This document shows positions 24,357-33,896 of a DNA stretch of 64,000 nt, piece after piece; the stretch's first letter is position 1; the number at the start of each line of letters is the position of its first letter. Source of the DNA: an uncultured Clostridia bacterium (lineage in GTDB: Bacteria > Bacillota > Clostridia > Christensenellales > CAG-917); assembly GCA_949286725.1 (NCBI GenBank), contig CASECZ010000001.1:62001-126000 (forward strand). Reading direction: 5' to 3'. The notes under the pieces are model-generated. The model was not told where the DNA came from. It searched no databases and saw only the letters and a program-made list of their open reading frames with translations. A program made the position numbers and the translations under genes.

Positions 24357-25373
24357 TTATTCGGCGTCGTCCTCGATTGCGGGCACGTAGTCTTTCTTGA
24401 AGCACATGAAGTGGCTGAACTTGCACACGAAAATCTCACGCGCAATGAGCATGGACACGAACGCAAGCGTGCCGCCCACGAGTACGTCGGAGAAGTAGTG
24501 CGCCCCCACCATAATGCGACTGACCGCCACAAGTCCCGTAAACACGACGGGGAATATCCAGCACAGTGCTCTCGCCTGCTTGTTCTTGATTTTCAGCACG
24601 TCGGGGAGCATCATCAGCGCGTAAGTCATGCCCGCGGCACAGGTGTGACCGGACGGGAAGGACTTGAACGCGTCGGACGCCCAGCCGTACGCCGCCATTT
24701 CCTCTGCGGTGGGAGTGCGCTTGCCGTTCATAACGTACCAGGCGGTGAATCCCGAAAACTCGGTGTCGCCGCTGCTGTTCATGGCGCGGAATCTCATTCT
24801 GCCGACGGGTCCTTTGACTATGGCGACGATGAGGTTTGCAAGAGCCGCCATAACTATGAACGCAAGGACGAACTTCATCAGTTTTTTCAGAGTGTCGTCC
24901 TTGACGTTGTTGAGAGCGAGCACCACGGTGCCCGACGCAAGCAACGCGCAAAGCACGGCAACGAATGTCATCGCCGCTTCGATGTACGTATCTTCGCTGT
25001 GGGTATGCTCGGCGATGTATTTGAAAATGTCGTCGAAGAAGAACCAGAATGCCACAACAGTGCCCGCAAAGAATATAACCGCAAGAATTTCACGCATGGG
25101 GCGCAATTTCAGGAAGCGGAAGATATAAAGGCAGACGAGCGCAAGGCACACGCCGGCAATGATGTAGACGGGCGAGGAGCCGAATATCTCCAATCCCACG
25201 CCGAAAACGTCGCTCGCCAGGTAGTTGCCGTCTTCGAGCACGCCTTTTGTCAGAATTTTGCTGACGTCAAGGTCGTAAAGGCTTGCCATGGTCAGCATCA
25301 CGCCGAACAATACGACGAAAAGCACCACGGCGATTATGACTCTGTTCCGTTCGGAAACTTTGGAAAAAATCAT
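24357..25373 (-). CDS. PAP2-superfamily membrane phosphatase
   Basis: The 338-residue polytopic protein (about seven membrane segments) carries the three PAP2 motifs: KGPVGRMRFR near residue 202, PSGHT near 250 and SRIMVGAHYFSD near 293. Such enzymes dephosphorylate phosphatidic acid, phosphatidylglycerophosphate or undecaprenyl diphosphate. The insert between motifs 1 and 2 is rather long and faces outward. The ATG at 25373 follows GGGGGAAG; a TTG at 25385 is less likely. It heads a two-gene operon with the GDPD gene. Confidence 0.92.
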   Translation of the reverse strand: MIFSKVSERNRVIIAVVLFVVLFGVMLTMASLYDLDVSKILTKGVLEDGNYLASDVFGVGLEIFGSSPVYIIAGVCLALVCLYIFRFLKLRPMREILAVIFFAGTVVAFWFFFDDIFKYIAEHTHSEDTYIEAAMTFVAVLCALLASGTVVLALNNVKDDTLKKLMKFVLAFIVMAALANLIVAIVKGPVGRMRFRAMNSSGDTEFSGFTAWYVMNGKRTPTAEEMAAYGWASDAFKSFPSGHTCAAGMTYALMMLPDVLKIKNKQARALCWIFPVVFTGLVAVSRIMVGAHYFSDVLVGGTLAFVSMLIAREIFVCKFSHFMCFKKDYVPAIEDDAE

Positions 25374-25399
25374 AACTTCCCCCAAAAAAGTTTTTGATT

Positions 25400-25428
25400 A
25401 TTCTAACATGTTTTCGCGCGCAATTCAA
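25400..25428 (-). promoter_or_regulatory. Promoter of the PAP2-GDPD operon
   Basis: TTGAAT (25428-25423), 17 bases, TAGAAT (25405-25400), 27 bases before the ATG. Confidence 0.7.
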
Positions 25429-25559
25429 GACCGACCGCGCAAAAAATGGACACAATCGCGCGCAATGCGCACATCGCATGGCGTACCGTCCGCATAGCAC
25501 GCACAAACGAATGCGAACGACGGAAAATCGACCAATTTTGAAAAGAGTGGAAAATTCGC

Positions 25560-25588
25560 TTGCAGACATCGCGCTTTTATGCTATTAT
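25560..25588 (+). promoter_or_regulatory. Promoter of tRNA-Glu
   Basis: TTGCAG (25560-25565), 17 bases, TATTAT (25583-25588), 29 bases before the tRNA. Confidence 0.8.
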
Positions 25589-25617
25589 CACATAGCCGAA
25601 AGGCAAAAACGCAAAAC

Positions 25618-25692
25618 GCCCTCATGGTCAAGCGGTTAAGACGTCGCCCTCTCACGGCGGAATCTGGGGTTCGATTCCCCATGAGGGTACCA
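25618..25692 (+). tRNA. tRNA-Glu (anticodon CTC)
   Basis: The 75-base cloverleaf has acceptor GCCCTCA / TGAGGGT, anticodon stem TCGCC / GGCGG with loop CTCTCAC (anticodon CTC), T-arm GGGGT-TCGATTC-CCCAT and encoded CCA. The first pair is G-U. Confidence 0.95.
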
Positions 25693-25693
25693 G

Positions 25694-25723
25694 AAAGCAT
25701 CGCACGCGATGCTTTTTTTCTTT
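25694..25723 (+). terminator. Terminator of tRNA-Glu
   Basis: A 9-bp stem AAAGCATCG / CGATGCTTT with loop CACG is followed by UUUUCUUUUU. Confidence 0.92.
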
Positions 25724-25870
25724 TTCCGAGCCCCGATTGCTCCGACCCGTTCTTTACATCGAAAGCCGTTGACTTTCGCGTGCCACTGCGCTTTATTGCA
25801 CGTCAACCGCAATCCGCAACGAAAATGCGGCAGGCCATCCCCGACCCAAACTCGGCAACACGCCCATAAT

Positions 25871-26014
25871 ACACAAATCGTGTTTTCGATAATTTCGACG
25901 ATTTACAACACGTATCGTGTATTATATTTCGCTTTATATAGGTTTTTGCCGACGAAAACGCACTTGACAGTGGCAATTACAAGGCAAAACAAAAAATCTG
26001 TACACGATTTGTGT
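25871..26014. promoter_or_regulatory. Three palindromic ACAC-N5-GTGT motifs, no gene
   Basis: ACACAAATCGTGT (25871-25883), ACACGTATCGTGT (25908-25920) and ACACGATTTGTGT (26002-26014) share one dyad pattern; the first and third are exact reverse complements. They lie in a 490-base stretch (25724-26214) with no supported gene. A TATTAT-like box overlaps the end of the second. This looks like a cluster of regulator binding sites whose target is unclear. Confidence 0.55.
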
Positions 26015-26214
26015 TTATTGACATTAACACCTGAAACCGAGGCAAACAGGCGTAAAAGACGCGCAGAAAAGTTTTGCACGACGCAACGCGAAGACTTTTT
26101 CTTCGGTGCGGACAGGTGTCGCCGTCGACAAAAAGAAAAGTGCGCCGAACTCGCGCACTCCGAAAACTCCCCTGAAACGAGAAAATCCCACGATGCCGTG
26201 TGATGCCATTTTAT

Positions 26215-26372
26215 AAACCTGCATGTGCAGGGTGGGTTAACAGCTGCCTTCTGTTTCTGCCTTCCTCCGATCTTATGAGGCCTGACATCCGCAAAACGGA
26301 CGCGCCGTCCCGTATAAAATTCTGTGGTTCAAAATCGAACATCATCACGAACATAGCAGGAATTTCTTCTGT
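26215..26372 (-). ncRNA. ssrS: Structured RNA candidate, 6S-like
   Basis: A good promoter points into a gene-free region on the minus strand. The transcript's ends pair: CCTGC-(T)-ATGT (26360-26351) with ACATGCAGG (26226-26218), forming a closing stem. Inside are small hairpins (GTTC-GATTTT-GAAC; CGTCCG-TTTTG-CGGATG; CCTC..GAGG; AACAG..CTGTT) arranged along a long rod, with AACCCACCC just before the closing stem. The size (about 160 bases), rod-like fold and the stretch TTTTGAACCACAG remind me of Firmicutes 6S RNA, which binds the housekeeping RNA polymerase. I could not check this against the family model, and no U-run marks the 3' end. Confidence 0.5.
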
Positions 26373-26378
26373 ACTTAA

Positions 26379-26407
26379 AGTCTAGCACACAGCGAGACGT
26401 TTTGCAA
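26379..26407 (-). promoter_or_regulatory. Promoter of the 6S-like RNA candidate
   Basis: TTGCAA (26407-26402), 17 bases, TAGACT (26384-26379). Start expected near 26372. Confidence 0.7.
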
Positions 26408-26574
26408 CGGTAAATTTCGTTAAACGCCGTCTTTTGCGAATTTTCCGCATTCTAACCTACTCTTTTCCGCAAATTGTGGATCGATTTTTTCCCGCTTTGC
26501 GGGATTGCATTCCTTTTTTCGGAAGTTTTCGGCAACTTGTCCGCCGATTGGAAACACGCCCGAAAAATTCGGTA

Positions 26575-26603
26575 TTGATTATTTTATCGAACATATGTAT
26601 AAT
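26575..26603 (+). promoter_or_regulatory. Promoter of the double phosphoesterase gene
   Basis: TTGATT (26575-26580), 17 bases, TATAAT (26598-26603). The 80-base leader contains the short hairpin GCGC-TTTT-GCGC followed by UUUUUG (about 26628-26645), which could act as a weak attenuator before AAGGAGG. Confidence 0.7.
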
Positions 26604-26681
26604 TATTATGTTACCAGGGGATTTAACGCGCTTTTGCGCTTTTTGTAACGGCACTTTGCGTGCCCATGATAAGGAGGAAAT

Positions 26682-29600
26682 ATGAAACGCATCGTGAGGA
26701 CACCCTCTTTCGTTCCCGCGATTGTACTTGCAATCGCATTCCTGTTCACTTTCGCTTTCGCGGTAAGCGGAGTTGCCGACGCGGAAGATACTTTTTCGGC
26801 AGACTTACATAGCGAAATTTCGCTCGGTCATATGAGCGATATCCACTACTTCCCTCTCGAAAACTGCTACACGCAGATTACGGCTGACGATTACTACGAC
26901 AGCGACTTCTACAATTCGATGACGGGCGACACCAAACTGGTGTTGGAAAGCGGTACGATACTCAATGCCAACGTAAGACGCTTTATTGCCGAAGCGCAGG
27001 CGGGCACCGCTCCGCACTATCTGTTCGCAACGGGTGACCTTTGCAAAAACGGCGAACGCCTTGCGCTCGTCGACGTGGCAAACGCACTCCGTTTTTTGCA
27101 GAACGAAGTACGCAAGGTCGCAGGTTACGAAAATTTCCAGGTGTTCGTCATAACCGGCAACCACGACCTTTACAACGGTTCGGGAGCGCTGTACAGTCAT
27201 ATCGACGGGTCGGGTCATCTTGCCGAAACCGTAACCGCCGCGCAATTCGCGCTGATATTCGCGGGTCTTGGCTTCCCGAACGCCTCGCTTGACGGCAATC
27301 TCCCCGACGGCGGCAAAGGCATTGCGCTCACCGACATTTACGGCGAAGACTACTGGGCAACGTCTTATACGGGCGGATACGTCGCGTCCAACAACGCAGG
27401 CAACCTCACGCTCAGTTATTTTTCCGACGCCTTCGGACAATCCGAATGGTACTACGCCCTCGGCAGCGGTCACAACACGCTGAGTTATCGCGTCGAAATC
27501 GCCGACAACCCCGATTACGTGTTTTTCCTTCTCGACGGCACGGACCGCGAAGCCGCGGAGTCGCTTGTGCCCGTACGCATCAATCGGACTCAATACGAGG
27601 TTCTGAAAAACGACCCCGAGGAAACTTTCTACACGACGGACGCCGAAGGCAACGTCGCACTCGACGCTCTGGACGAAGAGGGCGTGGAAGCGGCATTTGC
27701 CGCGGGACAACCCGTTTTTGCGGACAGCAAACTCAATCACCTCACGGGCGGCAGAATAACCGAAGAGGTTTTCAACTGGATCGACTCTTACACCCTGGCT
27801 CCCAAAAACGTAGGCAAGACGTACGTCGCGGCGTACCACTTCAACGCTTTGCCGCATTTCGAGCAAGAGGACGATATCTTAAAAGACTTTGTCTTTTACA
27901 ACTGGGAATACACGACCCTGCGTTTCCTCGAAGCGGGCATTCGCTACGGGCTTGGCGGACATATGCACGCAAGCGACGTCGCGTATTACACCGATGCGGC
28001 GGGCAGAACTTTCTACGAGCTGGAAACCGGCTCTTCCGTGAGTTACAACTCGCCCATACGTTTTATCGACATAACGCGTTACACGCTGGATGACGGCGCG
28101 ACGGGCGAGAAATTCACCTCGTCTATACACATTCTCGACGGACTCAAAGAAACGGCGTCCACCAACATAACCGCGGCAGCGCCCTGGAACGATGCCGCAT
28201 ATCAGACTGCGTACGCAGCGTACGCCGCATCGCCCACGGCGAAGAACTGGCAAGCCGTCGTGGACGCCAACCCCGATTACTTCGCCTACACGCTGCACTA
28301 CGACAGAATGAGCGTGCTCTCCTACGACGACTATATCACGGAAGAAATCTACGGCATACTGGTCGAACGCATAGTCGACCACTTCGTCAACCGTCGCACG
28401 ATTGACGACCTCGACCTCGTGGGCGTGGTGACAGGTGCTCTTGAAGGCAACGCCTTCTTCGGCGAATATGCAAACACGCTGGGTAAAATCGTCGGGTATC
28501 TCGTCGATACGGTGCTGGAAGACCTGTACGGCGAAGAGGGATACCCCTACAACGGCAAGACGTACGACAATGCCGTCGACTATCTCAAAGCCGTAGTGCA
28601 AACTCTGCTCGACCTGAAATTCGGTCAGGAAGGCAAAGAACTCACCCTGTCCGAAATGGCGTCCTTCATTATGATGGCGCATACCGCGGGTATGGAACCC
28701 ACGACGGAAGAAGTGTTCGGTGCGGAACTGCCCGCAATCAGCGGAACCGCCTCCGAAAAAACGCCCTACGACAAAGTCTACCGCGCGCAATTCATCGCGG
28801 CACTGCGCGATTTCTCGGACTTCTGCGACAGAGGCGACCTGGCGAAGACGTTGTTGGACACCCTGCTCGACCCGCTGTACCGTGACGACAACTCTCTTAT
28901 CAAAACTCTTCTTTCCTATCGTTTCGACCTGACCAAAGCGGGGCTCACTTACGCAGAGGAAAGCAAGCTGGACGAAATATTCGACCTCATCGAAACCGTG
29001 CTTAACATGTACACGGATACCAACATCGAATTGCAAATCACGAAGGACAACATAGTGCTTGAATCCTTCCTGCCCGTGCTGTTCCCCGTGCTTCAAGGGC
29101 TGTTGACCGACTCGCTCGGACTCAGCATAGAAGGCGACAATCTCTACGACGCCGTGGACACCTTGCTGGAAGACTATCTGACGGACAGTTTCTACGTCGG
29201 GCTCAGCGGCATAGCGAACAACATCGTCATTGCGTTTGCCACCGACGACGAACGCGACTTCAACGACATCTTCGCCCGCGAAACCCCGTTCACTCTCGTG
29301 CCTCACGAAGGATATGCGGCAGGATATGCGGAACTTGCCTGCGGACAGTTGACTTACGTCAGCGACCAACCCGTAGCAATAGAATTCAACGAACCCACGC
29401 AGGAAAACGGACGTCTGCCTTCCGCACTCACCGCCAATTTCAGCACGGAAGCGGGTAAAGGCGGTTCGGAATTCAAGCTGTCATTCTATACCGCCGAAAA
29501 CATAGGTGCCGAAGTTGTGCTGTATGACGGCGAAGGCAACGAAATAAGCACACTGCGCCTTACCACCGACGATATGGACGCAAGCAAGGACAAGGACTTC

Positions 29601-31079
29601 CGCACCACACGCGTAAACAACGACAGCATAATCATCAACGGCGAAACCCGCGCTCAATATATACCGCTCATCGACCTCGGGCTGTTGTGCATACAGCACA
29701 CCGAAGTCACGTACGAAGTGACCGACGCGGACGGTAAAGTCGTGGAAGAAAAGGAATACACCTATCTTGAACGCGACAACGCCCCCGGCAACAGCGTTGT
29801 TTACAAAAACAGGTTTATCGTTACGTTCTACGGGCTTGAACCCGGCGAAACGTATGCATACGAAGTGCGCGGCGTGTACGGAAGCGGCGACGACGCAATC
29901 ACTTTCGGACTGGCGGAAAACCTCGGCGAGGACTACTTCACCTTCTCCACCGCTCCCGACGAAAGCGTCACCGATTTCGACTTCATCGCAATCGCCGACA
30001 TGCAGGGAATGATTGAGGCGATGTACAAACAGACCGCCGAAACGATAGACACCCTCACCCAGACCGCGGGCGAATACTCCTTCGTACTCAACGCGGGAGA
30101 TATGGCGGACAACGGCAAAAACTTCTATCAATGGCAATGGGCACTCAATCACAACGTCAAGTTCTTTGCCAACACCTCCACGTTCACGGCGGCAGGCAAC
30201 CACGAAAACGGCTCCGGCGCGATAAGCAAGTTCTACGCCTACGACACGCCCGAAAATGTCGCACAGAACGAGGAAAGCGGACTGTTCTATTCCTTCGATT
30301 ACGCGTCAGCGCACATAATCGTGCTCAACACCAACGACACCTCCTCCGAAGAAGGTCTCAACAACGACCAGTATCGCTGGTTGCGTGACGAACTCATAGC
30401 CAACCGCGACGCCAAATGGACGTTTGTCCTCATGCACAAGAGCCTGTATTCGGCAGGGTCGCACGCCGAGGACGGCGAAATCGTCGCCATGCGCGGTCAG
30501 CTGCCCAAGATATTCGCAACGTACGGCGTCGACCTCGTGTTTGCGGGACACGACCACACCTACACCGTGACCAAGTTCCTCGACAAGGACGCGTACGTCG
30601 CCGACAAGAAGTACATCGACGACAATACAGTGGACGCCGCGGGCACAGGCACGTCCTACATAACACTCGGTACGATAGGCACCAAGTACTACACCTATGA
30701 GGACAGCGCGGCACTCGACGGCAGAATCAACAAGCGACTCAGCATCATGCAGACGCTCGACTCGCCCACTTTCGTCAAGGTGTCCGTGCGTGGCGACGAA
30801 CTGACCTACACGGGATATCAGGTGCTTGCCGACGGCAGCCTGAAAGAGATACTCAACGATGTTGACGACCCCGACCCCGTAAGACCCGCGGAAACGGAAC
30901 CCGTCGCGCCCGAAGAACCCGACGACAACCTTTACGTCAAGATTTTCGTGCCGATTGCGGTGGTCATCGTTGTGGCGGGCGCAGTGGTCGGAATAGTCCT
31001 CGGACTGCGCGCGAAGAACAAGAAAAAGGCGCAGGCAAAAGCCAAAAAGAAACCCGAAAACAAAGCGGTAAAGAAATAA
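26682..31079 (+). CDS. Exported, membrane-anchored protein with two metallophosphoesterase domains
   Basis: A 1465-residue protein with a signal peptide (residues 1-34, hydrophobic core VLAIAFLFTFAFAVSG). Domain 1 (about 45-435) has the calcineurin-type metal motifs GHMSDIHYF, FATGDLCKNGE, TGNHDLYNG and GGHMHASD. A mainly helical region follows (about 500-900). An Fn3-like domain (about 985-1090) precedes domain 2 (about 1093-1350), which looks like a purple acid phosphatase: IADMQG, NAGDMADNG, AAGNHENGS, LMHKSLY and AGHDHTYT. A C-terminal membrane segment (about 1420-1443) and a Lys-rich tail anchor it. It probably releases phosphate from extracellular esters. The start follows AAGGAGG. The MMPL transporter gene lies 132 bases downstream. 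Confidence 0.9.
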   Translation: MKRIVRTPSFVPAIVLAIAFLFTFAFAVSGVADAEDTFSADLHSEISLGHMSDIHYFPLENCYTQITADDYYDSDFYNSMTGDTKLVLESGTILNANVRRFIAEAQAGTAPHYLFATGDLCKNGERLALVDVANALRFLQNEVRKVAGYENFQVFVITGNHDLYNGSGALYSHIDGSGHLAETVTAAQFALIFAGLGFPNASLDGNLPDGGKGIALTDIYGEDYWATSYTGGYVASNNAGNLTLSYFSDAFGQSEWYYALGSGHNTLSYRVEIADNPDYVFFLLDGTDREAAESLVPVRINRTQYEVLKNDPEETFYTTDAEGNVALDALDEEGVEAAFAAGQPVFADSKLNHLTGGRITEEVFNWIDSYTLAPKNVGKTYVAAYHFNALPHFEQEDDILKDFVFYNWEYTTLRFLEAGIRYGLGGHMHASDVAYYTDAAGRTFYELETGSSVSYNSPIRFIDITRYTLDDGATGEKFTSSIHILDGLKETASTNITAAAPWNDAAYQTAYAAYAASPTAKNWQAVVDANPDYFAYTLHYDRMSVLSYDDYITEEIYGILVERIVDHFVNRRTIDDLDLVGVVTGALEGNAFFGEYANTLGKIVGYLVDTVLEDLYGEEGYPYNGKTYDNAVDYLKAVVQTLLDLKFGQEGKELTLSEMASFIMMAHTAGMEPTTEEVFGAELPAISGTASEKTPYDKVYRAQFIAALRDFSDFCDRGDLAKTLLDTLLDPLYRDDNSLIKTLLSYRFDLTKAGLTYAEESKLDEIFDLIETVLNMYTDTNIELQITKDNIVLESFLPVLFPVLQGLLTDSLGLSIEGDNLYDAVDTLLEDYLTDSFYVGLSGIANNIVIAFATDDERDFNDIFARETPFTLVPHEGYAAGYAELACGQLTYVSDQPVAIEFNEPTQENGRLPSALTANFSTEAGKGGSEFKLSFYTAENIGAEVVLYDGEGNEISTLRLTTDDMDASKDKDFRTTRVNNDSIIINGETRAQYIPLIDLGLLCIQHTEVTYEVTDADGKVVEEKEYTYLERDNAPGNSVVYKNRFIVTFYGLEPGETYAYEVRGVYGSGDDAITFGLAENLGEDYFTFSTAPDESVTDFDFIAIADMQGMIEAMYKQTAETIDTLTQTAGEYSFVLNAGDMADNGKNFYQWQWALNHNVKFFANTSTFTAAGNHENGSGAISKFYAYDTPENVAQNEESGLFYSFDYASAHIIVLNTNDTSSEEGLNNDQYRWLRDELIANRDAKWTFVLMHKSLYSAGSHAEDGEIVAMRGQLPKIFATYGVDLVFAGHDHTYTVTKFLDKDAYVADKKYIDDNTVDAAGTGTSYITLGTIGTKYYTYEDSAALDGRINKRLSIMQTLDSPTFVKVSVRGDELTYTGYQVLADGSLKEILNDVDDPDPVRPAETEPVAPEEPDDNLYVKIFVPIAVVIVVAGAVVGIVLGLRAKNKKKAQAKAKKKPENKAVKK

Positions 31080-31117
31080 TTTGTCGGTCAATCGGCAGAA
31101 AAAATCTCCCTGCGGGG

Positions 31118-31146
31118 TTGACTTTTCGGCAAAAAATCTACAAAAT
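31118..31146 (+). promoter_or_regulatory. Possible promoter of the MMPL transporter gene
   Basis: TTGACT (31118-31123), 17 bases, CAAAAT (31141-31146). An 8-bp hairpin GGGGGCGC-AGGT-GCGCCCCC (31164-31183) follows in the leader, without a U-run; it may instead be a weak terminator of the gene upstream. Confidence 0.45.
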
Positions 31147-31211
31147 ATTATTGTAAATAATACGGGGGCGCAGGTGCGCCCCCGCATAATCGATATACAG
31201 GAGATTGACAA

Positions 31212-33896
31212 GTGGGAAAAGGTATAGTTAAACTCCGTTACGTCATACTTGCGATTTTTATTGCGCTGATTGTCGTTTCCGTCATTCTGTTGCCCGATAT
31301 GATAAGCAAGGTCAACTACGACCTCACCTCTTATCTGCCCGAGGGATACGAAACCCATGACGGATACGAATTCCTTTCAGAGAACTTCCACATTCACGGC
31401 GACGTCGAAATCGGCGTCAAAACCACGCGCGACAAAATAAGAAGCGTTGCAGAAAAGGTTGTGGCTCTCGACGGCGTCACCAACGCGGTCTGGGCGGAAT
31501 ATCTGGAAATGCTGGTGCAATTCGGCGTGTACGACATTGACGACGAAGACTTTTTGTCCATATACAAAGTGCTTGTCGCCGACGAGGACGGCAACGCCCC
31601 CGCGATTTCGCTGGTCACCGACGGCAAAGGAAACACAACCGTAACGGACGACGGAGCCGCGTACAATTGGGCGCTGCTCATAACCATGGAATATCCTCCT
31701 TCCTCACAGGAAGCAATCAAAATCTTCGGTCAGATTACCGACATACTCGACGCAGAAGTGGGCTCGGACGAAAACGGCACCCCTCTTTATTCCATGAGCG
31801 GTATGACCGAACAGGCAAACGCACTCTATGAAACGGTGTTCGACGAAATCTGGCTGTACTGCGTCATCGCGGGTATCGTCGTTCTCATTCTCCTGCTTGT
31901 CACCACCAACTCTCTCATCGAACCCATCGTACTGCTTCTTACGATGGTCATCTCCATAATCATCAACCTGGGCACGAACGCGCTCTTCCCGTCGACGTCG
32001 ATAATCACTTTCGCGTGCGGCGCGATTCTGCAACTCGGGCTCAGCATGGACTACGCAATATTCCTGTTGCACCAGTACAGAGCCGAACTGAAAACCAACA
32101 TCGACCCCAAACAGGCTCTTGCCGCGGCGATTCCGAAGTCGGCAAAGGCGGTGGCGTCGAGCGCACTCACGACCGTATGCGGATTCCTCGCGCTCATTTG
32201 CATGAAGTTCGAAATCGGTAGCGACCTCGGTCTGACCCTCGCAAAAGGTATTCTGTGCTCGCTGTTGACCGTCATATTCCTGCAACCCTGCCTCATGCTG
32301 CTCATGAACAAGGCGCATATGAGGACACAGCACAAGTGTCTCAACTTCCATTTCCGCGCTCCCGTCAAACGCAGCATACGCGACAGAAAGTGGATTGCGG
32401 CGATATTCGTTCTGCTCTTCATTCCCGCAGCGGTCGGTGCCAACTTCCTCCACTACAACTACGTCAAGTTCATGCCCGAAAACGACAACGGCACGCACCG
32501 TTATGCGATGGCAAAAGAACTGGGCAATCAGGTCATGGTGGTCGTCCCCAACGAGATAGTGGACGCGGACGGCAATCCCGTGCGCGACGCCGACGGCAAC
32601 AGGCAATTCCTCATCGAAAAAAACTACGACTTCGTACAAAAACTCAAAGCACTCGGCGCCGAAACCGTTGAAGTCAATTACAACGACGAAGACATCACCG
32701 TGCAGAAGATTTCGTTTATGCTCGGTTTGTACGTGATGTTCCCCGAGGATGGAACAATCAACTTCAACGGTCTGACGCTCAACCTCGAACAAATGCTGCA
32801 ACTGCTTGACGCATACGAACAGTATATGCCGAACAAGCAATATACCAAGTTCGTGGAGCGCATAAACGAACTTTGCGGGACGAACTATACCTTGTTTGAT
32901 TTGTTGAACCTCTTCGGGATAACGTCGGTGGACGAAATCGAGGAAATGCAAGCCGAATTCGAGTCCAAACTTTCGCAGCTCAGCAGTTATATGAGCGGCG
33001 GATATACGATGTACACCGTCGGCATCACCTACCCCGAAATCGACAACGAAAGTCAGGAGAGTTTCGACATACTCGACGATATCAAAGCGTTGGCGAACGA
33101 AACCTTCGGCGACACGGGAATGCGCTGTTACTTCACGGGGTACACGCAGGGCGCATACGACTTCGCGCTCATCACGCCCAACGACTATATGCTGGTGACG
33201 ATAATTTCAATCGTCGCAATACTCGTCATACTCATACTTACGCTCGGCGGCATAAAATTCCCCGTGCTGCTCGTCGCGCTCATCGAGTTCGGCATCTGGA
33301 TAAACCTCATAATGCAGTTCATATTCGCGGGCGGTGGCATCAACTTCATGTCCTATCTGGTCATCAGCGCGGTGCAGCTGGGCGCAACGGTGGACTACGC
33401 CATTCTCATCACGACGAAATTCCGCGCCTTGCGCAAACGCTTCGAGCCGCGTCAGGCGTCCTATATGGCTACCACGAGTTCGGTTATGTCTGTCATGACG
33501 TCCGCGCTCATAATGGCAGGTGCGTGTTTCAGCGTCTACTTCGTCACCTCCAACCTCATCATCAAAGAGATGACCTTCCTTATGGCGCGCGGCGCAATCA
33601 TCAGCGCGATACTGGTCATATTCGTCCTGCCTGCTCTGCTCGTCATAGCGGACAAAGCGCGCGGCGACGAGTTGCACATCATGCGCACGCCTCACCTTCG
33701 TCCCTACTCTTTCAAGCGGCATAAAAAGTACGTCCCCGTCCTCGTCGACGTGAACGGAGAACCTCTCCGCGAGACCAATCCTTTCAAGATGAACAAGGAC
33801 GAACGCCGCGCGGCGCGTGCCGAAGCGAAGCTTGCAAAGCAAGCCGAGCGCAATGCGAAGAAAGAGGCGAAAGCGTCAAAACACAACGATAAATAA
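31212..33896 (+). CDS. MMPL/RND-family membrane transporter
   Basis: The 894-residue protein has the RND two-repeat plan: a membrane helix (about 8-27), an external loop, a cluster of helices (about 215-385), a second single helix near 398-418 followed by a larger loop, and a second cluster (about 660-830). The motifs QLGLSMDYAIFLLHQYR near 278 and QLGATVDYAILITTKFRALRKR near 720 correspond to the MMPL helix-4 Asp-Tyr signature, so the proton-relay residues are present in both halves. The tail is strongly Lys/Arg/Glu-rich. These proteins export lipids or hydrophobic compounds. The start is GTG after AGGAG. The partner phosphoesterase suggests an envelope role. Confidence 0.9.
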   Translation: MGKGIVKLRYVILAIFIALIVVSVILLPDMISKVNYDLTSYLPEGYETHDGYEFLSENFHIHGDVEIGVKTTRDKIRSVAEKVVALDGVTNAVWAEYLEMLVQFGVYDIDDEDFLSIYKVLVADEDGNAPAISLVTDGKGNTTVTDDGAAYNWALLITMEYPPSSQEAIKIFGQITDILDAEVGSDENGTPLYSMSGMTEQANALYETVFDEIWLYCVIAGIVVLILLLVTTNSLIEPIVLLLTMVISIIINLGTNALFPSTSIITFACGAILQLGLSMDYAIFLLHQYRAELKTNIDPKQALAAAIPKSAKAVASSALTTVCGFLALICMKFEIGSDLGLTLAKGILCSLLTVIFLQPCLMLLMNKAHMRTQHKCLNFHFRAPVKRSIRDRKWIAAIFVLLFIPAAVGANFLHYNYVKFMPENDNGTHRYAMAKELGNQVMVVVPNEIVDADGNPVRDADGNRQFLIEKNYDFVQKLKALGAETVEVNYNDEDITVQKISFMLGLYVMFPEDGTINFNGLTLNLEQMLQLLDAYEQYMPNKQYTKFVERINELCGTNYTLFDLLNLFGITSVDEIEEMQAEFESKLSQLSSYMSGGYTMYTVGITYPEIDNESQESFDILDDIKALANETFGDTGMRCYFTGYTQGAYDFALITPNDYMLVTIISIVAILVILILTLGGIKFPVLLVALIEFGIWINLIMQFIFAGGGINFMSYLVISAVQLGATVDYAILITTKFRALRKRFEPRQASYMATTSSVMSVMTSALIMAGACFSVYFVTSNLIIKEMTFLMARGAIISAILVIFVLPALLVIADKARGDELHIMRTPHLRPYSFKRHKKYVPVLVDVNGEPLRETNPFKMNKDERRAARAEAKLAKQAERNAKKEAKASKHNDK

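Noticed and set aside
25709..26203. 164-codon plus-strand frame after tRNA-Glu
   Set aside because: It starts inside the tRNA terminator, has no ribosome binding site, contains the three palindromes and has no protein-like pattern.
26215..26372. SRP RNA or RNase P RNA
   Set aside because: A GTCAGG and a GGAAGG-like run hinted at the SRP core, but the tetraloop and the AGCAG internal-loop strand are not in order; the GAGGAAAGTCC core of RNase P is absent.
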